Part shown: piece by piece, positions 1 through 5,239 of the stretch
Numbering within the stretch: position 1 is the stretch's first letter
How the letters are laid out: each line of letters begins with the position of its first letter
From: Chloroflexota bacterium
Lineage (GTDB): Bacteria; Chloroflexota; Dehalococcoidia; UBA3495
Assembly: GCA_022576105.1 (NCBI GenBank)
Contig: JACZRM010000111.1
Location: 1 to 6,135 of the forward strand
Reading direction: 5' to 3'
Length of the DNA: 6,135 bases
Notes under the pieces: generated by a model
The model's database searches: none
Told to the model about the DNA's origin: nothing
The model's input: the letters and a program-made list of their open reading frames with translations, nothing else
Position numbers and translations under genes: made by a program

Positions 1-469
1 CGAGGAAGGCTCCAAGGAAGTAGCCGAAGGCGCTCAACTGGCCGAGGAAGCAGGCAAGACCCTGAGCCAGATAATTGAGTCGGTAGGATCGGTTTCCCAG
101 CAAATTGAGCAGATCTCGGCTGCCGCTGAGGAAGTCAGCGCTTTCAGCGACGAGATGGTGAAGACCATCGAAAGCGTAAGCAGCGTAACTGAACAAAACT
201 CAGCGGCTACCGAACAGATGGCGGCCAACAGCACCGAGGTATCCCAGTCGGTGGAAGGCATCGCCCGCATTACTGAGCAGAATAGCGCTTCCATCCAGGA
301 GATGTCGGCCTCAGCCGAGGAAATGAGCTCCCAAGTACAGGAGGTGGTGGCCTCTTCCCAGACCCTGGACACGATGGCCAAAGAACTCCAAGAGGTGGTC
401 GGAACATTCAACTTGGACGGCGACCGCAAGAGCAAGAGCTACGCGGGCGCGCAATCAGGAGGAGACTGA
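1..469 (+). CDS. Methyl-accepting chemotaxis protein, C-terminal end (5' partial)
   Basis: The open frame enters from the left edge (codons from base 2) and stops with TGA at 467-469, giving the last 155 residues of a chemoreceptor. It is almost all heptad-patterned helix, rich in Ala, Ser, Glu and Gln (IEQISAAAEEVS, NSAATEQMAANS, MSASAEEMSSQVQEV, LQEVVGTF). This is the returning C-terminal arm of the MCP cytoplasmic coiled coil, after the hairpin tip that binds CheA and CheW; the tip, HAMP, membrane and sensor parts lie outside the window. EE and EQ pairs flanked by small residues resemble CheR/CheB methylation sites. The last 20 or so residues are a polar tail without a CheR-tethering NWETF-like pentapeptide. 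It is followed by cheW on the same strand, so the two probably work in one receptor-kinase array. The family call is firm; the ligand cannot be known from here. Confidence 0.93.
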   Translation, partial: EEGSKEVAEGAQLAEEAGKTLSQIIESVGSVSQQIEQISAAAEEVSAFSDEMVKTIESVSSVTEQNSAATEQMAANSTEVSQSVEGIARITEQNSASIQEMSASAEEMSSQVQEVVASSQTLDTMAKELQEVVGTFNLDGDRKSKSYAGAQSGGD

Positions 470-489
470 AGCAGCAGTTTAACTACTGT

Positions 490-522
490 AAGAGGGTTGA
501 GGTTGACGGCCTCAACCCTCTT
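490..522 (+). terminator. Strong hairpin between MCP and cheW (terminator or attenuator-like)
   Basis: A perfect 13-bp stem, AAGAGGGTTGAGG (490-502) with CCTCAACCCTCTT (510-522), encloses the 7-base loop TTGACGG. It lies 20 bases after the MCP stop and 11 bases before the cheW ribosome binding site. No run of T follows (CGTAACTAAT), so it is not a textbook intrinsic terminator. There is little room for a cheW promoter after it. Partial attenuation, RNA processing or 3'-end protection of the MCP message are all possible. Confidence 0.5.
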
Positions 523-549
523 CGTAACTAATCAAGGAGAACCAACCAA

Positions 550-1032
550 ATGGGAAACGAAATTATTCAGCGGGATGAACAACAACTGGTGGTTTTCGAT
601 CTGGCCTCCGAAGCCTATGGCGTGGATATCGGGGCGGTCCGTGAGATTATTCGCCTTCAGGAAATTACCAAGGTGCCCCGGACTCCCCAGTTCGTAGAAG
701 GGGTGATCAACCTCCGGGGCAAGGTTATACCGGTGATCGACTTGCGGAAGCGTTTTGCCCTTCAAGTGGCGGCGGAGACCGGAGACAACCGTATTGTAGT
801 GGTAGATATTGGTGGCCAGGACATTGGCGCGGTGGTGGATGCGGTAACAGAAGTACTTCGTATCACCCGTGACTCCATAGAGCCACCGGCTTCAGTTATC
901 ACTACCGACGACTCCGGGTACCTCTTGGGCATTGGCAAGCTGGATGACAAACTGATCATCCTCTTGGACTTACAGCAAGTTCTGTCCCAGTCCAAACAGA
1001 ACTCCCTGGTTGAAGTAGCCATGGCCGCTTGA
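550..1032 (+). CDS. cheW: Chemotaxis coupling protein CheW
   Basis: This 160-residue protein has the normal length for a single-domain CheW, the cytoplasmic adaptor that couples MCP hairpin tips to the kinase CheA. The N-terminal QQLVVFDLASEAYGVDI matches the first beta strands. VREIIRLQEITKVPRTPQFVEGVINLRGKVIPVIDLRKRF (about residues 27-66) is the family's most typical block, with the N-L-R-G-K-V-I-P-V-I-D-L core. RIVVVDIGGQDIGAVVDAVTEVLRI (about 78-102) is the second subdomain, and LIILLDLQQVL near 135-145 the closing strand. The ATG at 550 is preceded by AAGGAGA at 534-540 with a 9-base gap. It follows an MCP gene and is followed in the same frame by a truncated MCP tail. No CheA, CheY or CheR is visible, so whether this is the main chemotaxis system or an accessory one is open. 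Confidence 0.95.
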   Translation: MGNEIIQRDEQQLVVFDLASEAYGVDIGAVREIIRLQEITKVPRTPQFVEGVINLRGKVIPVIDLRKRFALQVAAETGDNRIVVVDIGGQDIGAVVDAVTEVLRITRDSIEPPASVITTDDSGYLLGIGKLDDKLIILLDLQQVLSQSKQNSLVEVAMAA

Positions 1033-1104
1033 CCTGAGCACAATCCGTCATCGGTTGCACGAGCCCGTTCTTCCATCCTGTCCGTTCCGACGCTACTCAG
1101 AGCT

Positions 1105-1557
1105 GGGGCGCAGTTGACTGAGGAAGCCGGTAAGGCCCTCAAACAGATAATGGAGTCGGTGGAGTCGGTGGCCCAGCAGATTGAGCAGATTTCCGCCGCG
1201 GCGGAGGAAGTAAGCGCCTCCAGCGACGAGATGGTGAAGACCATTGAGACTGTCAGAAGCGTGGTGGAACAAAACTCAGCAGCCACGGAGCAGATGGCGG
1301 CCAACAGTACCGAGGTAACCAAGGCCGTTGAAGGTGTGGCCAACATCACCCGGGAGAACAGCGCCGCCACCCAACACGTGTCCGCCGCCGCCGAAGAGAT
1401 GAGCGCCCAGGTTCAAGAAGTCGTGGCCTCGTCCCAGTCTCTGTCCCAGATGGCCCGGGACCTACAGGAAGTTGTATCAACCTTCACTATTGACGATACA
1501 GCGAAAAACGGAGGAGCATCACGGAAAAGTGTTAAGCGTGCGTCGGTAGCTGTGTGA
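1105..1557 (+). pseudogene. Headless MCP signalling-domain fragment (paralogue of the MCP at the left edge)
   Basis: From GAQL at 1105 the translation matches the left-edge MCP without a gap at a constant offset of 1076 bases (base 29 with 1105, 155 with 1231) up to EVV-TF; the short tails then differ. Only the C-terminal coiled-coil arm is present: no sensor, membrane segment, HAMP or CheA/CheW-binding hairpin tip. A stand-alone product could start at TTG 1114 (147 residues), but the sequence before it (AGAGCTGGGGCGCAG) is a poor ribosome binding site. The frame is the cheW frame and stays open from the cheW TGA (1030-1032); the 24 codons between are not recognisable as MCP. I read this as the remnant of a second receptor gene whose 5' part was deleted. 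SAAAEEVSAS fits the usual methylation-site pattern. A translated decoy protein cannot be ruled out, since no stop or frameshift interrupts it. Confidence 0.7.
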
Positions 1558-1607
1558 CGCCGCTGCCTGATGGCAACGGTATCAAAAACCGGCGTCGGCC
1601 CTACCGG

Positions 1608-1633
1608 TTGACGGTATAGGTTGACCGTATAGG
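1608..1633 (+). repeat. Tandem 13-base direct repeat
   Basis: TTGACGGTATAGG (1608-1620) is followed directly by TTGACCGTATAGG (1621-1633), differing at one base. The ACGGT and ACCGT within it can also pair as a small hairpin. It lies just before the terminator-like hairpin. No function is evident. Confidence 0.75.
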
Positions 1634-1643
1634 AGGCGTACCG

Positions 1644-1684
1644 CCGGGGGCAGAAACTAAAAATCTGCCCCCGGTTTCCTTTCC
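1644..1684 (+). terminator. Rho-independent terminator-like hairpin closing the chemotaxis block
   Basis: CCGGGGGCAGA (1644-1654) pairs perfectly with TCTGCCCCCGG (1664-1674) around an A-rich 9-base loop, followed by TTTCCTTTCC. The very stable stem and T-rich tail fit an intrinsic terminator read on the + strand, about 90 bases after the MCP remnant's stop. The tail is interrupted by C, so efficiency may be moderate. The opposite strand has no T-rich tail. Confidence 0.72.
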
Positions 1685-1908
1685 CCCACCGCGGAGGTAG
1701 GTTTTCCTTTCATTGCCTTCCAATCTTGAAAGCCTTGCTGCGATCGGTTCAGTGATGACCTGGAACCTGGATTCTCCCCCACCAACATCAGCACCAGGCC
1801 AACCGGCGCCAGCCTGGAATATCCAGCTAGCTTGGTGTGCGACTCTGCCGCCAACGCGCAATGTATTCTTCCCTAAGTAGACCCCCGTTATTTGTACCTA
1901 CAACGGTA

Positions 1909-1917
1909 TGGTATGAT
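1909..1917 (+). promoter_or_regulatory. Possible extended -10 promoter for the amidohydrolase gene
   Basis: TGGTATGAT has the TGn extension plus TATGAT (5 of 6 to TATAAT) and lies about 33 bases before the chosen ATG. No good -35 is seen; TTATTT at 1888-1893 is the nearest with an 18-base gap. The prediction is from sequence only. Confidence 0.35.
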
Positions 1918-1938
1918 TGGGCCGCCAATTTCATATAT

Positions 1939-1943
1939 GGAGG
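1939..1943 (+). promoter_or_regulatory. Ribosome binding site that fixes the amidohydrolase start
   Basis: GGAGG lies 6 bases before the ATG at 1950. The frame is open further upstream, to a TTG at 1917, but that codon has no ribosome binding site and overlaps the likely -10 element, so 1950 is preferred. Confidence 0.75.
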
Positions 1944-1949
1944 CCTGTT

Positions 1950-2975
1950 ATGCCCTTTGGAGGAAATGACTGGCACGCTCAAACTCAGGAGCCTACCCTG
2001 GAACCGGAGCTGCCGATTTGCGACCCCCACCACCACTTCTGGGACCTCAGACCGCAGCGTATGCCCTATCAACGTTATCTGCTCCACGAACTAGCCGCCG
2101 ATATTACCAGCGGGCACAACGTCCGGTCGACTGTGTTTATTGAATGTCGGTCCATGTACCGGGCCGATGGGCCCGAGGAAATGCGACCGGTGGGTGAAGT
2201 GGAATTTGTGCAGGGCCTGGCCGCTGCCAGCGCAAGTGGCATATACGGCACGGCTAAAGCCGCCGCCGCGATTGTCGGCCACGCCGACTTGCATCTGGGA
2301 GATCGGGTTGAGCCGGTGTTGGAAGCTTTGCAGGCTGCCAGCCCCAACCGGTTTCGAGGCATCCGGCATTCGGTGACCTGGGACCCTCACCCCGAGGTGG
2401 AAAACACTGCGGCCAACGCTACTGAAGGACAATTGGCCAGCGACAAGTTCCGCGCTGGAGCAAAGGTCCTGGCCCAAATGGGCCTCTCTTTGGAAGCCTG
2501 GATGTACTTCCCCCAACTACCGGAATTGGCCGAGTTTGCCAGAGCGGTGCCCGAACTGACTATCATCCTGAACCACATCGGCGGGCTGCTGCGGGTAGGC
2601 CCCTACGCTAATCGGGACGACGAAGTGCTGGACACCTGGCGCAAAGGAATTGCCGGCGCGGCGGCCTGTCCCAACATCAACATCAAGCTGGGTGGAATCG
2701 GCATGCCCCGCACCGGGTTCGACTGGCATGACCGGGACACGCCCATCGGCTCCGAAGAACTGGGAGAGTCAATGGCCCCCTTGATGAATTATTGCATTGA
2801 GCAATTTGGGCCCGAACGCTGCATGTTTGAGAGCAACTACCCGGTTGATAAAGTGGCTTATTCGTACAATATCATGTACAACGCCTTCAAGCGTCTGTCC
2901 AAAGACTACTCGGCCACCGAGCGCGCCGCTATGTTCCAGGATACCGCGGTCCGGGTGTATCGGATTAACGTATAG
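1950..2975 (+). CDS. Amidohydrolase-2 family metal-dependent hydrolase (COG3618-like)
   Basis: The product has 341 residues, the usual size for single-domain TIM-barrel amidohydrolases of the Amidohydro_2 / COG3618 type, which includes lactonases and other C-O or C-C hydrolases. Visible features are D-P-H-H-H-F-W-D at residues 25-32 on the first strand, with the H27-x-H29 metal pair; FRGIRH ending at H140; ILNHIGG with H209; and MFESNYPVDK with D300 near the last strand, the position of the catalytic Asp in this family. No signal peptide is seen, so it is probably cytoplasmic. The start at ATG 1950 is chosen for its GGAGG. It stands alone on the + strand, facing a convergent minus-strand operon, so context gives no substrate. 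Family members act on very different lactones and carboxylates, and I do not assign one. The frame is intact. Confidence 0.88.
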   Translation: MPFGGNDWHAQTQEPTLEPELPICDPHHHFWDLRPQRMPYQRYLLHELAADITSGHNVRSTVFIECRSMYRADGPEEMRPVGEVEFVQGLAAASASGIYGTAKAAAAIVGHADLHLGDRVEPVLEALQAASPNRFRGIRHSVTWDPHPEVENTAANATEGQLASDKFRAGAKVLAQMGLSLEAWMYFPQLPELAEFARAVPELTIILNHIGGLLRVGPYANRDDEVLDTWRKGIAGAAACPNINIKLGGIGMPRTGFDWHDRDTPIGSEELGESMAPLMNYCIEQFGPERCMFESNYPVDKVAYSYNIMYNAFKRLSKDYSATERAAMFQDTAVRVYRINV

Positions 2976-3029
2976 GTTCAGACTGGACTTGTTGAACCTC
3001 GCCTCTGGGCCTGGCAGATTTGGAGTTGG

Positions 3030-3164
3030 TCACCGGCAGGGTGCCCCGGTCAGAATCAGGTCGGATATTGGCGACTCAACCAACTCGACAGCAGCGACTC
3101 CGTCGGGATATGTTTCAGCCTTGAGGAGGGCCTCAACCAATGGCGGGTGTGGAGTGCTTGACAT
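3030..3164 (-). pseudogene. 44-codon remnant resembling the N-terminus of a COG2187-type aminoglycoside phosphotransferase-family kinase
   Basis: ATG at 3164 has AAGGAG at 3175-3180 with a 10-base gap, and the frame reads 44 residues to TGA at 3030-3032. PPLVEALLKAETYPDG, then VAAVELVESPISDLILTG, resembles the start of the large COG2187 proteins (phosphotransferase-like domain plus P-loop ATPase), which typically read like LL-pAaYPhpV--VeLiETHISwvfLTG and continue into a Y-K-v-K-K-P block. Here the match ends at LTG, followed by A-P-C-R and a stop; the K-K-P block is absent from all three frames, and only 54 bases separate the stop from the convergent amidohydrolase gene. It therefore looks like a gene cut off about 40 residues in, keeping its own ribosome binding site. 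It lies 29 bases after the cytochrome stop on the same strand. The resemblance is from memory of the family; a real small protein is the alternative. Confidence 0.5.
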
Positions 3165-3193
3165 AATCTCCCCGCTCCTTTAGCGAATTCGCC

Positions 3194-4069
3194 CTAATTA
3201 TGGCGGTGACGCTGATGGGTCATTTCCTCCAAAATCCGAGTAAGCATCTCGGTGGCGTCATGGGCATTTCCGGCAGATAACTGCTCCAGAGCTGCCTGGG
3301 CTCCTTCTTTTTGCTCTCCAGTAGCTCCGCCAATGAAGTGCTCTAGATGGTGCTCGGCGTCGCGGTACCCGTGCCCGGACATGGCGGTGAGGGCCAATTG
3401 TAGATGAAGTTCCGATGGACTCAGATTTGGTTCAGCCTTTCCCGCCAGCACGCCTTCCATGTGGTGTTCCGCAGTATGGGGGTCCCCAGCACTTAGCTTT
3501 TCTAGGGCTTCTTCCACTATCTGCCGGTGTTCCGCATCTTCAGCCAGATTGATGATATGTTGCATATGGTGTTGGGCTTCCTCCGCATTTTCGGCCCGCA
3601 AGGCCGACAGAGCCATCCAATGGTGCATATTCAGAGCCGCATCCTCGCCTAAACCAGTAGGTTCAACGTGCTCTGCTCCAGACTCCAGGCCAGTAATGTA
3701 TTCCACCAGCTCTCCCAATTCGTCTTCGTTGAGCCCATCGATACTGTAGGTGGGCATGTTGCCGATGGGATTTCGCACCTGCTTTCGTATCTGCGTTTCA
3801 GTATGCCCGGGCAGGGCCGGGGCGATGGCAGATCCCTCAGCGTTCTGGCCGTGACATGCCGAGCAGCCTTTGCTGACAAATAATTGTTGGCCGGTTCTAG
3901 CTGCTGAGGCAGACGGCGCTGATGTGGGGCCGGCAACCGGTGCATTGGTTGAATCGGAAGCGCCGGCGCAGCCCAGCGTCAATAGTGCTGCCCCCAGCAC
4001 TGCGACGATAGCTGAAATCAGGCCCCATCGCCGGAACGAGTAGCAGTACGTATCCTTGGGAGTCATCAT
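3194..4069 (-). CDS. Membrane-anchored (probable lipoprotein) cytochrome c with a histidine-rich helical repeat domain
   Basis: The 291-residue product begins with a basic stretch and a hydrophobic segment (about 16-33) ending in TLGC34, an imperfect lipobox, then a Ser/Ala/Pro-rich linker (35-58). A class I cytochrome c domain covers about 58-128: G-C69-S-A-C72-H73 binds one heme covalently, and M105 in N-M-P-T-Y is the likely sixth ligand. Residues 130-291 are unusual: two copies of a helical unit (about 148-208 and 221-280) sharing AL(S/T)A, A(E/Q)HH(M/L), LSAG(D/N)xH and a tail HQRHRHN, with 19 His in 162 residues. The domain should lie outside the membrane. Starts at 4069 or 4066 are possible; AGAAGGA (4073-4079) suits 4066 slightly better. 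It follows the DM13 gene by 8 bases and is surely cotranscribed. Electron transfer is secure; the His-rich part may bind metal or extra heme (inference). Confidence 0.88.
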   Translation of the reverse strand: MMTPKDTYCYSFRRWGLISAIVAVLGAALLTLGCAGASDSTNAPVAGPTSAPSASAARTGQQLFVSKGCSACHGQNAEGSAIAPALPGHTETQIRKQVRNPIGNMPTYSIDGLNEDELGELVEYITGLESGAEHVEPTGLGEDAALNMHHWMALSALRAENAEEAQHHMQHIINLAEDAEHRQIVEEALEKLSAGDPHTAEHHMEGVLAGKAEPNLSPSELHLQLALTAMSGHGYRDAEHHLEHFIGGATGEQKEGAQAALEQLSAGNAHDATEMLTRILEEMTHQRHRHN

Positions 4070-4072
4070 CAG

Positions 4073-4079
4073 TCCTTCT
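4073..4079 (-). promoter_or_regulatory. Cytochrome gene ribosome binding site overlapping the DM13 stop codon
   Basis: On the minus strand AGAAGGA reaches into the upstream gene's TAG (4078-4080). It lies 3 bases before the first ATG (4069) and 6 before the second (4066). The overlap suggests translational coupling of the two proteins. Confidence 0.7.
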
Positions 4080-4689
4080 AGCCGGCGTCTTGCAGCGTGG
4101 CCACGCTGAAGATTACGTGAAAGGGTTTGCAGTAGATAACAATACTTCCCTGAGCGGCCACGTCTACGTCAGCAGGGATTTCATAGTTCTGATTCCCTAT
4201 GTTGCCTTTCAGCCGGCCAAGGTCAACGTATCCTGGGGCGCTGACGTCGCTCCGGCTCATGGGGTTGGGATGGGGCGTGAGGATCACGTGGAGTTCCGGG
4301 CCGTTGGTCACCTTCAAGTTTTCTAACCGCAGCAGGTGTGAGCCATCGGTGTTCCGGTAAATCGTTGCCTGCCCGCTGCCTTTGTGGAAATTATCGGCAT
4401 CCCGCAGCTCGCCGGTTTTGAGCTTCACCGGGCCATCCGCAGACGATTCTGATGCCATTGCTTCGGGCATGGCCTGGTCAACCATCTGGTCAACCTTGCT
4501 CATCCCGGACATGATCTGTTCCACTTCGATGGGGGTCATGTTCGCGGGAACAACGGCATTGGCGGAGAAGGGGAATTCCTCATCCACTGTTTTGCTGGTG
4601 AAAAATGGTGAACCCAGCCACCAGGCGATGGCAATGACCGGGATTAAGACGAATACTCCCGCCGTGATCAATAACCGTTTTCCGCGCAC
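4078..4689 (-). CDS. Membrane-anchored DM13-domain protein
   Basis: The 203-residue product starts with M-R-G-K-R and one hydrophobic membrane segment (about 6-26), so the rest should face outward. Residues about 35-90 are a linker with a Met-rich stretch (Met 51, 60, 63, 69, 74, 78). The DM13 domain covers about 91-199: G-E-L-R-D-A-D-N-F-H-K-G-S-G near the start, LLRLENLKVTNGPELHVILT (119-138), then G-Y-V-D-L-G-R-L-K-G-N-I-G-N-Q-N-Y-E-I-P-A-D-V-D (153-176), and IVIYCKPFHVIFSVATL (183-199) with the family's conserved Cys at 187. DM13 domains have been proposed to act in redox or electron transfer. The adjacent, probably coupled cytochrome c gene supports this. The start is GTG at 4689, fixed by AAGGGAG at 4699-4705 with a 9-base gap. 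No clear promoter is seen between it and tRNA-Arg, so it may be read through from the tRNA operon. Confidence 0.9.
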   Translation of the reverse strand: MRGKRLLITAGVFVLIPVIAIAWWLGSPFFTSKTVDEEFPFSANAVVPANMTPIEVEQIMSGMSKVDQMVDQAMPEAMASESSADGPVKLKTGELRDADNFHKGSGQATIYRNTDGSHLLRLENLKVTNGPELHVILTPHPNPMSRSDVSAPGYVDLGRLKGNIGNQNYEIPADVDVAAQGSIVIYCKPFHVIFSVATLQDAG

Positions 4690-4698
4690 TATGATTAT

Positions 4699-4705
4699 CT
4701 CCCTT
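4699..4705 (-). promoter_or_regulatory. Ribosome binding site supporting the GTG start of the DM13 gene
   Basis: AAGGGAG on the minus strand lies 9 bases before GTG at 4689-4687. No in-frame ATG nearby competes, and the GTG start places the basic residues directly before the membrane segment. Confidence 0.7.
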
Positions 4706-4790
4706 CAGCGCAGTGGAAAATAGTCAGGTAAGGTGCTATCCCGGCCCGACGCAGGGTACGCCAGGGGGCTGATTAGTGGTGCATAAGAAA

Positions 4791-4866
4791 TGGTGCGCTT
4801 GGTGAGATTCGAACTCACGGCCTCTGCCTCCGCAGGGCAGCGCTCTATCCGCTGAGCTACAAGCGC
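4791..4866 (-). tRNA. tRNA-Arg (anticodon GCG)
   Basis: A complete 76-base class I cloverleaf ending in encoded CCA. The acceptor stem GCGCTTG/CAAGCGC is perfect, the D stem is GCTC/GAGC, the anticodon stem CTGCC/GGCAG, and the T stem GTGAG/CTCAC with loop TTCGAAT. The 7-base loop CTGCGGA gives anticodon GCG at 34-36. A20 in the D loop, C35, G36 and discriminator A all agree with bacterial Arg identity. The body resembles the common Arg(CCG) tRNA with G in place of C at position 34. Third in the minus-strand tRNA cluster. Confidence 0.93.
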
Positions 4867-4941
4867 ACGTCTGATTGGCCGCCAGAGTATCATCTCCTAA
4901 CTCTTCAACGTATCTAAAAAATCGCGCTTGAAAAGTTGGGA

Positions 4942-5028
4942 TGGTGCCGAGGGAGGGATTTGAACCCACACGTCCATAATGGACACTGCGCCCTGAACGC
5001 AGCGCGTCTGCCGTTTCGCCACCTCGGC
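4942..5028 (-). tRNA. tRNA-Leu (anticodon CAG)
   Basis: A complete 87-base class II tRNA with encoded CCA. The acceptor GCCGAGG/CCTCGGC is perfect, the D stem is GCG/CGC, and anticodon stem CTGCG/CGCAG holds loop TTCAGGG (anticodon CAG). The long variable arm GTCCA-TTA-TGGAC fits Leu, as does discriminator A. The T stem GTGGG/CCCTC has one U-U mismatch at the second pair. Second in the cluster. Confidence 0.95.
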
Positions 5029-5114
5029 ATGGATTATTATTGTTAAAGGTGCCGGGTTAAGGATTGCGGGATAGGGATACAAGTATCAGGGCGGTGGCGC
5101 AATCGATACTCCGA

Positions 5115-5190
5115 TGGTGGGCGATGGAGGATTTGAACCTCCGACCTCCTCGGTGTGAACGAGGCGCTCTAACCGCTGAGCTAACCGCCC
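5115..5190 (-). tRNA. tRNA-Val (anticodon CAC)
   Basis: A complete 76-base cloverleaf with encoded CCA. The acceptor GGGCGGT/ATCGCCC has one G-U pair, the D stem is GCTC/GAGC, anticodon stem CCTCG/CGAGG holds loop TTCACAC (anticodon CAC), and T stem GGAGG/CCTCC is perfect. A35 and discriminator A agree with Val. First in the cluster, about 14 bases after the predicted transcription start. Confidence 0.96.
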
Positions 5191-5210
5191 CTGGGCGCCG
5201 AACCAGTTCA

Positions 5211-5239
5211 ATTATAGGGAGACCGAAGCACGGGCGCAA
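5211..5239 (-). promoter_or_regulatory. Promoter of the tRNA Val-Leu-Arg cluster
   Basis: Read on the minus strand, TTGCGC (5239-5234) and a perfect TATAAT (5216-5211) are separated by 17 bases. Transcription would start near 5204, just ahead of tRNA-Val at 5190. The -35 matches only 3 of 6 positions, but spacing, -10 and location all fit. Confidence 0.72.

Larger units (their letters stand above)
1558..1949. other. 392-base intergenic region between chemotaxis block and amidohydrolase gene
   Basis: No convincing gene is seen. Both strands carry short open frames, but none has a recognisable protein or a good start. In order it holds a 6-bp hairpin AACCGG/CCGGTT (1587-1592 with 1604-1609), two tandem 13-base repeats (1608-1633), a strong terminator-like hairpin (1644-1674), a 6-bp inverted repeat CCAGGC/GCCTGG (1794-1799 with 1812-1817), a possible extended -10 promoter near 1909-1917, and the ribosome binding site of the next gene. 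Confidence 0.6.

Noticed and set aside
34..435. Long minus-strand open frames opposite the MCP genes (also 762-1370)
   Set aside because: These are antisense shadows of the biased MCP coding sequence, rich in Ser, Ala and Cys, without ribosome binding sites.
503..532. TTGACG, 18-base gap, ACTAAT as a cheW promoter
   Set aside because: The transcript would begin near 539, inside the cheW ribosome binding site, and the -35 lies in the hairpin loop.
1030..1557. CheW-MCP fusion made by TGA readthrough or recoding
   Set aside because: CheW ends at its normal length, the 24 codons after the TGA are not like MCP, and no recoding signal is seen.
1601..1861. Minus-strand open frames of 65-86 codons in the intergenic region
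   Set aside because: They cross the terminator hairpin and repeats, lack good ribosome binding sites and resemble no protein I know.
1917..1949. TTG at 1917 as the amidohydrolase start
   Set aside because: It has no ribosome binding site and overlaps the -10-like TATGAT, while ATG 1950 has GGAGG at the right distance.
2974..2999. AGGTTCA/TGAACCT hairpin as terminator of the amidohydrolase gene
   Set aside because: Only 7 bp with a 12-base loop, overlapping the stop codon, and no T run behind it.
3183..3194. GCGAATTCGCCC resembling the EcoRI flank of a cloning vector
   Set aside because: The likeness is only about 10 bases. It sits between coherent gene ends, and the flanking DNA is not vector sequence.
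4791..5190. tRNA cluster as an integration site of a mobile element
   Set aside because: No integrase, no repeated tRNA 3' end and no foreign-looking genes are in the window.
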